The notes below the pieces were generated by a model. It was not told where the DNA came from and made no database searches. It saw only the letters and a program-made list of their open reading frames with translations. A stretch of 64,000 nucleotides of DNA from Fredinandcohnia onubensis (GTDB lineage: Bacteria > Bacillota > Bacilli > Bacillales > Bacillaceae_L): assembly GCF_031181385.1 (NCBI RefSeq), contig NZ_JAPSKV010000001.1:248001-312000 (forward strand). Reading direction: 5' to 3'. Within the stretch, counting starts at the first letter, position 1. Each line of letters begins with the position of its first letter. Below, in pieces: positions 33,423 through 42,292 of this stretch. The position numbers and the translations under genes were made by a program.

Positions 33423-34541
33423 CTATCTCAAAACTTTAGGATAGCAAACCAATCCGGGGTAGAGGTGGTTTGCTGCAAATTTGACATAGGGGTGATTTTG
33501 ATTTTGACCTGTACTGTGCATCTGATCGAGATTTTCTGGAGATACATATAAAGTAAGGTGTGTTTGATTTATGTCAAATTGTACTTCTTCAGCCTCGATG
33601 CCCCAATCGTTCAAGAGGCGTCCTTCCACATTTTGCGGAAATTCACGAAATCTTTCTCGTTGCTTTTCTAATTGTTGTCTAACTTCCTTTACGGTTTGCA
33701 CAAATGGCTCAAAATAGGAATCTTCTACAAGGTGAAATTCGTCACTTGTTAACCCAAGTGTCCTCGCCGCTGATTCTGAAACTGCTAAGGGCTTCCAATA
33801 ATAGGCATCCCTTGGATTTTCAACATATTTACTTTTTTTGTGTTGTAAAATCGCAATCGGATCTTTTAGCCCCTCAAATAATAGAAGATAGGCATAAGCG
33901 TATTGGATTTTCTTGCTAACAACTCCTTCGACCTTCTCTACATTCATATGAAAGACTTTTTTCTTTGCCCGTTTATATTCATCAAGATTGTGAAAGAGAG
34001 CTTGAAATAGCTGTTCATCTACGAATGGATTAGGCTGCATATGAGGAATATTCCGCTTCGTTTCATCAATAGATAATAGCTGATGATTAGGCTGATACAT
34101 CTCCTTGCTTAAGAGCTGCCAAAACAAAGGGTCTGCTTGTACTCTTTGAGTAGTTTGATAGGTTCTATATTTTACCCCATCCTTGACAGAACGTTTCCCA
34201 ATATCCTGTACTTCCATATCAAGCACATGACCATAGCCTTCAAGGATGCGAATCAGCTTCATTACATATTTTTCAGTTAATCCCATCATTTTTGCGATTT
34301 CTGAAGGTTCTTTAATTCCACTGTAGATTATCTCTAATATCGTATGTTCAATGGTGTCGAATTCTTCACTACTTGCTTCTCTGACATTAAGCTCAAGGTT
34401 TGCTAAAGGATAATACAAACATGAACAAAATGTTAGTTTTCCTGCTTTATGGAAAACAGGATAAGATTCATAGAAAAGATCGATCGCCGTTTGGATATGG
34501 GAAAAAGGATTTCGTGTTGGGATGGATTTCTTTGTTGTCAT
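33423..34541 (-). CDS. Winged-helix protein of the kinase-helicase unit
   Basis: 372 residues, not assigned to a family. Residues ~62-108 look like a winged helix-turn-helix (FDTIEHTILEIIYSG, EPSEIAKMMGLTEKYVMKLIRILEGYGHV), as in MarR/TrmB-like proteins. The N-terminal ~55 residues hold two Cys (FCSC). The remainder is mixed alpha/beta with a charged helix (~285-310, VKEVRQQLEKQRERFREF) and no enzymatic motif I can name. Its ATG overlaps the helicase stop by ATGA, with GAGGAGGAG upstream, so the two are translationally coupled and probably work together, for example as a DNA-binding or regulatory partner. Last gene of the unit. Confidence 0.7.
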   Translation of the reverse strand: MTTKKSIPTRNPFSHIQTAIDLFYESYPVFHKAGKLTFCSCLYYPLANLELNVREASSEEFDTIEHTILEIIYSGIKEPSEIAKMMGLTEKYVMKLIRILEGYGHVLDMEVQDIGKRSVKDGVKYRTYQTTQRVQADPLFWQLLSKEMYQPNHQLLSIDETKRNIPHMQPNPFVDEQLFQALFHNLDEYKRAKKKVFHMNVEKVEGVVSKKIQYAYAYLLLFEGLKDPIAILQHKKSKYVENPRDAYYWKPLAVSESAARTLGLTSDEFHLVEDSYFEPFVQTVKEVRQQLEKQRERFREFPQNVEGRLLNDWGIEAEEVQFDINQTHLTLYVSPENLDQMHSTGQNQNHPYVKFAANHLYPGLVCYPKVLR

Positions 34542-37500
34542 CGAACTTTCTCCTCCTCGGTATGACGAATGAAACGTTCAGCTGAAAGCAATTCCGCTTT
34601 CCCGTCAGCTGCGTAGGTTGTCATAAGTTGAATAAACCTTGAAAATTCCTTTTCACTTGTGCCATGAATAGGCTTGCCGTTTCGGTCTACTAATGGCTGA
34701 TTAAACATATTCGTTTCAAAATACTCACAGCTTGTTAAGAATGGTAAGTCTCCTATAAACACCAGCTGCTCCTGGCAACGTGACAAGGCAACATTCAATC
34801 GTCTCAATTCCCTTTGAAAACCCACTCTTTCTTTCTCAGGGGAAATGGTATTGCTTTTTGTACAGCTATACATAATAACTGGACGCTCCTGACCTTGGAA
34901 ACTATCGAGTGTCGCTACTAAGTCAGAAACCTCTTGCTTCGTGTACTGCGGGAATTCCTGTAATACCCGATTACGAATATAATTTACCTGTAATTTATAG
35001 GGGGCAATGACCCCAATCTCCTCTATTGCATATGGTTTCGTTTCGTTACTACCTTCAAGCATTTTGCGTAAAAGTGAGATGATGATTTCTGCTTCGAGTT
35101 TATTAAAGCTTCCTTCTTTCGGTTTTTTCGTCTCCCTGCGCGAGCGCATTTTTGATGTATCAATTATGACAAAAGGCTTTTTAAACAAATGAGGAAATGC
35201 TGATTTCATTTCCTTCTTCTTCGAAAATGAATGATATTCCCCATTATAAAACCACTCGGAAAGCAGGTCCGCAATCTCTGCAGGCATTCTATACTGGGTA
35301 TCCAATAGAATCTTATTCGAATCATCAAACCGCTCATATAAATACTCGAAAAAGCTTTTCGTCAACAGATCGGTTTTCACGCCTGATTCCTTACAGCGGT
35401 CAATCACTAGTTGATCAGCCATCGGAGGAATTTGAAGGTGGTCCCCAAGCATAATGACTTTTTTTGAACGACTCATCGGTACGATGGCATTGTGAATTTG
35501 AATCTGGCCTGCCTCGTCAATAATGGTCACATCAAAGTCTAAATCCTGAAACCGTTGCTGACTGTTAATTCCCACACAGGTTGCCCCAACTAAATCAACA
35601 GACTCTAAGAGAACCTTCGATAAGGCATAATTCTTTTTTTGTTGTAAAAAGCTTCTCCAACGATCTAAGGCCTGAACGGTTATGTTCAGTTTTGATAAGA
35701 TATTTTGACACTCCTTATGCTGGTTCTCGAGCTGTAGTAATGCTTCTTCTGCAAAAATGCCTTCCAATGTGAAGGAATAAACCTCGTTATTCCATGAGAG
35801 GGAAAGCGGGTGAATAGCAACTTGTTTTACTGTCCATTCCTTATCCATCTCCGCCAAAGAATCCTTCAATGGATGAAGGGTTTCATTCAGAAAGCGACCA
35901 CGCCTTTTGGTAAGGTCGTCAATTTCATTTAAGATGTCCACTAAGACTTCTTTTTGCTTAGAAACTTGCTTTACATGAAGTTGATGAGAAGCCTTTGACC
36001 ATAAAAGCTTTGGTAACAGCAATGTCTTTTTTAACCCAGATTGTTGTTCATAGTCTGTAAGACTTTCTTGTACCTTTTCTTGTTTCGCTAGTTTTTCATC
36101 GAGAATTCGTTGTTGGTGTTCTTTGTTCCTCTGTAATTTATCCAAAGGTGTGTCAAAGCTGGAAGTTAACACTTGTTCTTTTTTTGAGACGTCATCAAAC
36201 AATCTTTTCATCTCACGAGCCCTTGGCAAGAGGGAGGATACGGCCTCTGAATATTGAAGAACATCGTCTATTATCGTTTTAGCTCGTTCCGTATAGGTGT
36301 CATTCGCCTCCATGATGGTGTTCTGAAGATCTTTGGCTCTCTCCTCATACATGAGATGCTGTACATTTGATTGAACTTTTTCCTCGCTTCCCACACGGAT
36401 GGTGTCGATTTCTTTTTCCTCTGCAAGGCGTTCAAGTACGTTATCGACGGCTTTATTATTTTGTGAGGAAATAAGGACACGTTTTTTCTCTTGTAAAACA
36501 AAATACTTAACCCATTCTAAAATGACAGTAGTTTTACCTGTCCCAGGCGGCCCTAACACAAGCAAGGCGTCATTCGTTTCAATTCCTTTTCGAATCGCTT
36601 CTAGCTGACTCTCGTTTGGTGGTCGGTTTGAGGACTTCAGTTGATTGAGTAAGGCTTCCACTGGTTTCTTCGTAAACCCACTAAACTTATTTAGACCAAC
36701 TACTTCATCAAAATAAGTAGCCTCACTTTGACCAATGCGGATATCCTGAATGACATTTTCTCTTACCAAGCGCTGTACAGCATTGTATTCCAAAGTAATG
36801 AGTCCCATTGGTAACAAATCATTAATATCAAATTGTTCATCGAACAAAATCGTCATCCTATATGGCTTTTCATCGGCTTCTAAAGAGACAATAACTCCAG
36901 CGACTTCTTGTTCATGATCCAAATGAACAATTACACGGGTTCCACGTTTATAGGTGTTTTTATCTAAATCAGTGAAGAGAAAATGATAGGAAAGCTTCTC
37001 CAAACGTTCATACCCACTGGCACTTTCAAATTCATAATAACTAATTTGTGGACCAGATTGTGCAGCTGCCTTTTGAATTTCATCCTCAGCGATTACATAT
37101 TGCTCGGCCCGTTCAAGCAGGTCTTCAAGGTGATCACTTAGTTGAAAGTCTTCATCCGTGTCTTCATCGTCATGATCGCTTTGCTGTTGAGTAGCAAAAG
37201 CACTTATTTTTTTAGAGAAAGAGGGATAGACCCCTTGAAAATGCCCCATGGCCATATCCCGGCTTGAATATAGACCCCATTCGTCGCTATTATGCCAAAA
37301 ACATGCCCCTTCTGTTGTTCTTACCTTTAGTGAATATTTCAAAAATTGATTTTGGCTAGATACTGTTTTTGCATTTAAATGCTTGATGACAAAATGTCCA
37401 TTCGGGTCATAGGCACAGTTCATAATACAGCTATCCGTTAGAACCTGGTATACCTTATCACTACTAGTAGCGGACTCTTTTTCGATCATTAAAAATACTT

Positions 37501-37648
37501 TTTGGTTCGCCAGTTGTGATAAAAATGCATCTCTATCTATTCCTAATTTAATGCAGCTTGTTACAAAACTATTGGTACATGCAAATGGAAGCTGGCCAAC
37601 AAATTCAAAGGTCTCACTATCATCATATAAATAAATCTGATTGCTCAT
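34538..37648 (-). CDS. UPF1-like superfamily 1 helicase
   Basis: 1036 residues from ATG 37648 (AAAGGGGA upstream). Residues ~1-350 are an unassigned N-terminal region with an acidic stretch (DDEDTDEDF) and a beta-barrel-like part. The helicase core has Walker A GPPGTGKT (~378), Walker B IIDEAGQ, GDHLQIPP, DTQYRMP, ATLDSFQGQE and LNVALSRCQEQL: the SF1B AAA_11/AAA_12 type that moves 5'-3' on RNA or DNA. A long coiled coil (~450-620) is inserted between motifs Ia and II, as in UPF1 relatives. No nuclease domain is seen. It sits between the kinase genes and the winged-helix gene, all on one strand. Confidence 0.9.
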   Translation of the reverse strand: MSNQIYLYDDSETFEFVGQLPFACTNSFVTSCIKLGIDRDAFLSQLANQKVFLMIEKESATSSDKVYQVLTDSCIMNCAYDPNGHFVIKHLNAKTVSSQNQFLKYSLKVRTTEGACFWHNSDEWGLYSSRDMAMGHFQGVYPSFSKKISAFATQQQSDHDDEDTDEDFQLSDHLEDLLERAEQYVIAEDEIQKAAAQSGPQISYYEFESASGYERLEKLSYHFLFTDLDKNTYKRGTRVIVHLDHEQEVAGVIVSLEADEKPYRMTILFDEQFDINDLLPMGLITLEYNAVQRLVRENVIQDIRIGQSEATYFDEVVGLNKFSGFTKKPVEALLNQLKSSNRPPNESQLEAIRKGIETNDALLVLGPPGTGKTTVILEWVKYFVLQEKKRVLISSQNNKAVDNVLERLAEEKEIDTIRVGSEEKVQSNVQHLMYEERAKDLQNTIMEANDTYTERAKTIIDDVLQYSEAVSSLLPRAREMKRLFDDVSKKEQVLTSSFDTPLDKLQRNKEHQQRILDEKLAKQEKVQESLTDYEQQSGLKKTLLLPKLLWSKASHQLHVKQVSKQKEVLVDILNEIDDLTKRRGRFLNETLHPLKDSLAEMDKEWTVKQVAIHPLSLSWNNEVYSFTLEGIFAEEALLQLENQHKECQNILSKLNITVQALDRWRSFLQQKKNYALSKVLLESVDLVGATCVGINSQQRFQDLDFDVTIIDEAGQIQIHNAIVPMSRSKKVIMLGDHLQIPPMADQLVIDRCKESGVKTDLLTKSFFEYLYERFDDSNKILLDTQYRMPAEIADLLSEWFYNGEYHSFSKKKEMKSAFPHLFKKPFVIIDTSKMRSRRETKKPKEGSFNKLEAEIIISLLRKMLEGSNETKPYAIEEIGVIAPYKLQVNYIRNRVLQEFPQYTKQEVSDLVATLDSFQGQERPVIMYSCTKSNTISPEKERVGFQRELRRLNVALSRCQEQLVFIGDLPFLTSCEYFETNMFNQPLVDRNGKPIHGTSEKEFSRFIQLMTTYAADGKAELLSAERFIRHTEEEKVR

Positions 37649-37804
37649 TATAAAATCCCCTTTATCCCACATTAACAGGCAGTAAAATCCGAACCCAAAA
37701 CCAAGAAGGTTAGGGGAGGATACCTACCCAAATCCCCGAACAAGTGTACATAGACTTAGTCCAACACATCCTGTGTCAACGTCTTTGTGAACCATCCTGT
37801 GTCC

Positions 37805-38620
37805 TCATCGAATCTGCCTTTTTGCTTGAAGCAGGGCACGCTTCAGTTCATTTGCGTTTGCATATCGTTTGGCTGAATCAATATCCATACATCGTTCTAT
37901 GATCTGGCAAATAGCTATATGTAGTTGCGGTGCGTATTCAGTTGGAGGCGTAAACTTTCTCCAAATCTTTTTCTTTCGTTCAGGGACATAGTCAATCCCA
38001 CTAACAGGTCGATGTCCCGTACACAATTCATACAAAATGACCCCTAATGAAAAAATGTCCGCGCGGTCTTGTCCAACACCAGCTACATACTTGTCCTGCT
38101 CAGGTGCCCGATAGTCTTCTGTTCCTTCTCCTTTAAATGGAATTTGGGTCGTTAAATTAAAATCAATGACATAGACATTTCGGTTTTGGATCATGATATT
38201 GGCGGGCTTTAAATCACGATGCTGATAATTGGCACGATGAATCGGCTCTAGCACCTCGCATAGATCGATCATGAGCTGTAGCCCTTGCGTCAGATTGACA
38301 CGACTTTCAAGCATATCCTTAAGGGTGACACCACCTTCAATTAACTGCATGATGATGTAAAAGCGCTCATCCTTCTTGTCATAGTGCGTATCATAAAGGG
38401 CTGGAATATTTGTAGAAAACCTTGAAAACAAATGGATGACATGGGCTTCCTGTTCCGCGAATGGCAAATCTCTTGGCGCAACAGAGAGGGATTTAACCCC
38501 AACCTTCCGTTTATTACGCTCATCAAAAGCCTCGTAAAAAGCAGAGGGCTCTTCCTTTGAACCATATAAGGTTTTTAAAAACCGAAAGCGTTGGTCTACC
38601 TGATAGGTTAGATTAAACAA
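37805..38620 (-). CDS. Ser/Thr protein kinase, apparently active
   Basis: 271 residues. Kinase fold with the ATP Lys in KVGVKSLS, catalytic loop HRDLKPANIM, a metal-binding Asp in DFN (usually DFG), RAPEQ, and DIFSLGVILYELCTGHRP. The glycine loop is degenerate. There is no membrane helix or PASTA region, so it is cytosolic and unlike PrkC. TTG start 38620 follows GAGGTG and overlaps the upstream pseudokinase gene by 8 bases, so the two are coupled. The likely substrates are its partner proteins (pseudokinase, helicase), by inference from gene order. The next gene, the helicase, starts 157 bases downstream. Confidence 0.9.
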   Translation of the reverse strand: MFNLTYQVDQRFRFLKTLYGSKEEPSAFYEAFDERNKRKVGVKSLSVAPRDLPFAEQEAHVIHLFSRFSTNIPALYDTHYDKKDERFYIIMQLIEGGVTLKDMLESRVNLTQGLQLMIDLCEVLEPIHRANYQHRDLKPANIMIQNRNVYVIDFNLTTQIPFKGEGTEDYRAPEQDKYVAGVGQDRADIFSLGVILYELCTGHRPVSGIDYVPERKKKIWRKFTPPTEYAPQLHIAICQIIERCMDIDSAKRYANANELKRALLQAKRQIR

Positions 38621-39893
38621 ACTGTTTCACCTCGCGATTAATCACATCTGTAACTTCAGTGATAGTTGGACGGAACTCATAAGATTGATTTGTCATTTGA
38701 GCAACAAGGTCAATAAAATCGTCGGAAAATCCTACCTGACTAAGTTCCTCGACTTGGAATATTGCCTCGTAACCTTGAAATCCGAAAAAATATAAAATGA
38801 GCATGCCAAGAGAATAAATATCGGCCTTACTCCAATCATCAAGGTCCATCTTTTTATCAAGCTCAGGTGCGCGGAAAGGATCTTTGTTTCGATTGATCAC
38901 CTTTGACTTCATCGTAACCGCAGTCCCGTCTGGCAGTTTTGTATATTCAAAGTTTCCAATTTTTACATCAAAAAGCTCTCCATCTTCATATTGAACATAA
39001 ATACTAGAAGGGGTAAGTGCACGATGATACATCGGAGTCTTACCTCCGTGTAACTCACGAATTCCTTTGGCTGTTCCTTCGATTAATGTGAGCCGGTCCT
39101 GAAGGGAAAGGGTGCCAATATTAATCTCTGTGAGGTTTTTGTCCACATCACTCAACTCATAACAAGTAAAAAATAGCTTATTATTTAGTTCAAGTTCAAT
39201 CTTTTGATGGCGAACGATATGCTGTGGAATATGTCTGCGATCCTGCCAACGTTGTTCAAGGGCAAGTAAATCTCTTGTCAAAAACTCCTGTGCACTGGCC
39301 TCCTGCTGATTGTCCCTCATAAACTCACGAATTACATGATAGGTGACCATCTGGGTATTAGGATCTACTTGTTTGCAATAATACTTTTTTGTACAGCCTT
39401 CTTCATACTCATTAATATCAATGAGTCGAATCGGTTGGAAATCGTTAATCATAACTAAATCTTCATTTAATTCAAAGCTCTGTTTAATGATTCTTCGATA
39501 GCGTAAATACCCAATGACGAGGCTATGAAATTGCTTCATATATTTCAGGACATCATGTATTCTAGCAGGCTCCGCAACCTTATCGAGGTCAGGGGTATGA
39601 GCATACGGGTTTGTGTATCTTCGAATTTGATGAAGTGTAGATGATTGGTGTCGTAAAAGTTTATTCGCTTCAAATCCTCTTTGGATCATCTTTTCAGGGG
39701 TTAGAGGACGACCAGTCTCATCTGTATAAGATAACTTGTTATATTGCAAAAACCATTTCAAAAAATACTCCAGGGAGCGGCGCATCTGGAACGCGGCCGT
39801 CGTCGGATTCGTTTTCGCATTCTTCTCCATCAACACACACGTTTGATAAAACTCTTCGTGAAGAGACCGAATAATTTCAAAATGCTTCGACAT
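38613..39893 (-). CDS. DUF4145/HEPN-like domain fused to a pseudokinase
   Basis: 426 residues from ATG 39893 (AGGAG seven bases upstream; the adjacent ATG 39896 is closer than ideal). Residues ~1-130 resemble DUF4145: AAFQMRRSLEYFLKWFL, then RRYTNPYAH, an R-x6-H pattern as in HEPN-type RNases. Residues ~150-420 have a kinase fold, but the catalytic loop reads HRALTP instead of HRDLKP and the DFG site reads GNF, so phosphotransfer is unlikely. FRAPELD and DIYSLGMLILYFFGF are kept. First gene of the four-gene unit, overlapping the active kinase. Kinase/pseudokinase pairs often form regulatory complexes. The HEPN call is tentative. Confidence 0.78.
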   Translation of the reverse strand: MSKHFEIIRSLHEEFYQTCVLMEKNAKTNPTTAAFQMRRSLEYFLKWFLQYNKLSYTDETGRPLTPEKMIQRGFEANKLLRHQSSTLHQIRRYTNPYAHTPDLDKVAEPARIHDVLKYMKQFHSLVIGYLRYRRIIKQSFELNEDLVMINDFQPIRLIDINEYEEGCTKKYYCKQVDPNTQMVTYHVIREFMRDNQQEASAQEFLTRDLLALEQRWQDRRHIPQHIVRHQKIELELNNKLFFTCYELSDVDKNLTEINIGTLSLQDRLTLIEGTAKGIRELHGGKTPMYHRALTPSSIYVQYEDGELFDVKIGNFEYTKLPDGTAVTMKSKVINRNKDPFRAPELDKKMDLDDWSKADIYSLGMLILYFFGFQGYEAIFQVEELSQVGFSDDFIDLVAQMTNQSYEFRPTITEVTDVINREVKQFV

Positions 39894-40170
39894 CATATCA
39901 CTCCTCTTAAACTAAGACTTATAACCTATAATACGGTAAAATCCAACAATTTTCTACCATATCTTGGGTAGAAGTAGTGGTGAACTTGCGATTCGAATTT
40001 AGGTATTTATACCCAAAAAGTACCTTAAAATCCATTACTATTGGTATATAATTTTCGAGTTGGTATGAAATAGCCAATATTTTAATAATTAATGAGGAAA
40101 GAACAAATGGAAGCTGAAAAGGCTCAATAAATCATTACTTCACCTCAAAAATCGCACAACACTTTCTAAA
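39894..40170. other. Promoter region of the kinase-helicase unit
   Basis: AT-rich, 277 bases, no gene supported. On the minus strand TATTAT/TTATAG hexamers near 39925-39935 may be -10 elements, without a convincing -35. No repeat or att-like sequence was noticed. Confidence 0.4.
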
Positions 40171-40206
40171 AAAAGGAATGACCCTAACGTACAGGTCATT
40201 CCTTTT
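40171..40206. terminator. Bidirectional terminator
   Basis: AAAAGGAATGACC and GGTCATTCCTTTT form a 13-bp stem with a 10-base loop, A/T tracts at both ends. It ends the proline-rich gene on the minus strand. Confidence 0.85.
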
Positions 40207-40219
40207 CCTTCATATTATA

Positions 40220-40936
40220 TTAATACCTTCTTCTTCTACCTCTGAACAGCCAATACAATCCGCTAGAAACGAGTACAAGTATCAATAAACCAAATAAGCT
40301 CATGCCGACAATAAAAGTCGTAGACGTGCTGTTATCAGACTCTACCTTTGTGGTCTTAATTAAAGTATCCGTTTCGACAACTTCTTCCTCGGATTCTTCC
40401 ATCACTTCGGGCTCTTCTTCTACCTCTACATCCTCATCTTCAATGGATTCAACCTCTTCTAACTCTTCTTGATCAACCGCAGGAGTTTGGTCTTCTTGAT
40501 TCGGAGCAGGCTTATAGGTAGGCTTGGCTGGTTGTTTTATTATTTCCTTAGGCTTCTCTTTAATAGGAGTTGCAGGTTTTGGATTCTCATTGTTGTCTTC
40601 GGATGGCTGAGAAGGTTTAGGATCTTTTGGTTTCGTTTGTTCTTCTTCAGGATTCGGTTTTGTTGGCTCTTGTTGCTCAGGCTGAGGGGTGGGCTTTGGT
40701 GAAACCTCGGGTTCTTTCTCTGGTTCAGGTTCCGGAGCGGGTTCAGGCTCAGGATTAGGTTTAGGGCTTGGCTCCGGATTTGGCTCAGGCACAGGTGCTG
40801 GATTAGGATTTGGATTCGTAATGGCCTTTTCCTCAGAATCAATCGGCTTCAAAGCCCCATAAGCAATACCTGGAGAGCTATATGTAATCCCCAAACTTAT
40901 AATAAGAAATAAATAGAATAGGTTTCTTCTCTGCAA
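40220..40936 (-). CDS. Secreted Pro/Glu-rich protein with C-terminal membrane anchor
   Basis: 238 residues from TTG 40936, which has GGGGG eight bases upstream; GTG 40990 is an alternative. N-terminal signal (RRNLFYLFLIISLGITYSS), then ~100 residues of PNPEP/PEPEP-type repeats, an acidic Glu/Val stretch (~150-190), and a C-terminal hydrophobic helix (FIVGMSLFGLLILVLVSSGLYWLF) followed by RGRRRRY. No LPxT motif precedes the helix, so it is a membrane-tethered stalk rather than a sortase substrate. No catalytic domain. It may be a surface spacer or an adapter. Composition makes homology unreliable. Confidence 0.65.
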   Translation of the reverse strand: MQRRNLFYLFLIISLGITYSSPGIAYGALKPIDSEEKAITNPNPNPAPVPEPNPEPSPKPNPEPEPAPEPEPEKEPEVSPKPTPQPEQQEPTKPNPEEEQTKPKDPKPSQPSEDNNENPKPATPIKEKPKEIIKQPAKPTYKPAPNQEDQTPAVDQEELEEVESIEDEDVEVEEEPEVMEESEEEVVETDTLIKTTKVESDNSTSTTFIVGMSLFGLLILVLVSSGLYWLFRGRRRRY

Positions 40937-41056
40937 ATCAATTACCCCCACTGATGTAAAAACTATACCTATTCTACCATAAATATCCACTCCGTTTATT
41001 AAGAGAAAGTAAAAAAATCGACAAAAGTCACTTGTCGAATTTCTTCTATTATAATC

Positions 41057-41224
41057 TCATTCAAACTTCTGAAAAAATCCGCAGCCACTGCAGGCTCTGC
41101 CAATCTGCTTCCTCGTAACTGGATCTATATAATAGATTTCAGAATATCCACAGACGGAACATTCCATATCATGAAACACTTCACGGGGACCAAACACTAC
41201 ATCTAGAATCAATTCGAATGCCAT
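41057..41224 (-). CDS. Small zinc-ribbon protein
   Basis: 55 residues, missed by length cut-offs. Two CxxC pairs, MECSVCGYSE and RACSGCGFFQ, spaced 24 residues, form a rubredoxin-like zinc ribbon. GAAGGGG lies upstream of ATG 41224. No other domain. It is divergent from the exopolysaccharide operon and unrelated by sequence. Role unknown. Confidence 0.7.
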   Translation of the reverse strand: MAFELILDVVFGPREVFHDMECSVCGYSEIYYIDPVTRKQIGRACSGCGFFQKFE

Positions 41225-41554
41225 ATATACAACCCCTTCACAAAAAAAGTTTTCTTAAAAATAGCATAAGTTCCCTTAGAAATTTGCTATTTCTTGTCTA
41301 GCGTGAAGGAGAAACTATCGACAGATTCTAATAAATAGTAAGTTTGAAGATTTCACCAACCAGTTCAAGCTCCGACAAGACACCTGTCTCTTTGTCCCGA
41401 AAGGTAAGCTATTGCAAAAAGAAAGATATACTTTATTGGGAGAATAGGTACAAAGTGCCATAAAAATTTACACGAATACTGTAGATATTTGTAAATTCGT
41501 TGTTTATAATTACCTTTAGACTTAACTAACCGACAAACGAAACAGGAGGACAAA
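41225..41554 (+). other. Promoter region of the exopolysaccharide operon
   Basis: About 330 bases. A REP-like fragment (ACACCTGTCTCTTTGTCCC, 41380-41398) and a candidate -10 TATAAT at 41505-41510 with no good -35. ACAGGAGG (41542-41549) serves the first gene. No riboswitch recognised. Confidence 0.45.
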
Positions 41555-42292
41555 ATGGAAGAAACAATAAGCTTAAAAGAAATATTCCAAACGATTCGAA
41601 AGCGTCTTTGGTTAATTATAATGATTGCGGCTGTGGCAGTGGCGACAGTTGGAGTTATGAGTTATTTCTTTCTAACACCAATCTATCAATCTTCTACTCA
41701 AATTCTAGTGAACCAAAAAACCTCGGATCAACCATACTTAAACCAATCCGATATCAGAACGAACATAGACTTAATTAATACGTATAACGAAATTATTAAG
41801 ACGCCTGCAATTTTAGATCTTGTGAAAGAAGAGTTAAATCTAACTGAATCATTAAGTGAGATCATTACAGTTGGAAGTTCAAATAACTCACAAGTAATGA
41901 AAATTACAGTGCAACACACAAATCCAAAAACAGCAGTTGATATCGCGAATACAACAGCAAATGTATTTAAAGAAGAAATCGTCAAAATTATGAATGTTGA
42001 CAATGTAAGCATTCTTTCTCCGGCAGTGTTAGCAGAGAATCCAGTTCCGGTAAAACCTAACCCAATGCTAAACATGGCGATTGCCTTAGTAGTTGGACTA
42101 ATGGCAGGTGTAGGGCTTTCATTCCTTCTTGAATACCTAGATAACACAATCAAGACAGAACAAGATATTGAAAAACTACTAGAACTTCCAGTATTAGGTG
42201 CGATTGCTCAAATTGACCTTGAGGAAGAAGCGGCTAAAGCCCAAGAAACAAGTCAACGTAAAAGAGGAAGAGGTGATTCTGTTGGCGCGTAA
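41555..42292 (+). CDS. Chain-length regulator / tyrosine kinase modulator (Wzz, CapA/YveK type)
   Basis: 245 residues. Two membrane helices (about 18-40 and 170-192) flank an extracellular Wzz region (YQSSTQILVNQKTS). The second helix is preceded by a proline-rich motif (AENPVPVKPNPMLN) and followed by a short cytoplasmic tail (DIEKLLELPVLGAI). In Gram-positive systems this protein activates the separate BY-kinase, encoded by the next gene, which overlaps by 11 bases. First gene of the exopolysaccharide operon. Confidence 0.93.
   Translation: MEETISLKEIFQTIRKRLWLIIMIAAVAVATVGVMSYFFLTPIYQSSTQILVNQKTSDQPYLNQSDIRTNIDLINTYNEIIKTPAILDLVKEELNLTESLSEIITVGSSNNSQVMKITVQHTNPKTAVDIANTTANVFKEEIVKIMNVDNVSILSPAVLAENPVPVKPNPMLNMAIALVVGLMAGVGLSFLLEYLDNTIKTEQDIEKLLELPVLGAIAQIDLEEEAAKAQETSQRKRGRGDSVGA

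Noticed and set aside
33423-39893. Known BREX or PglW-type system
   Set aside because: A kinase and a helicase are present, but no PglX methylase, PglZ phosphatase, BrxC/PglY ATPase or Lon-like gene is seen.
40220-40936. LPxTG anchored protein
   Set aside because: The C-terminal helix and basic tail are there but no LPxT-type motif precedes them.
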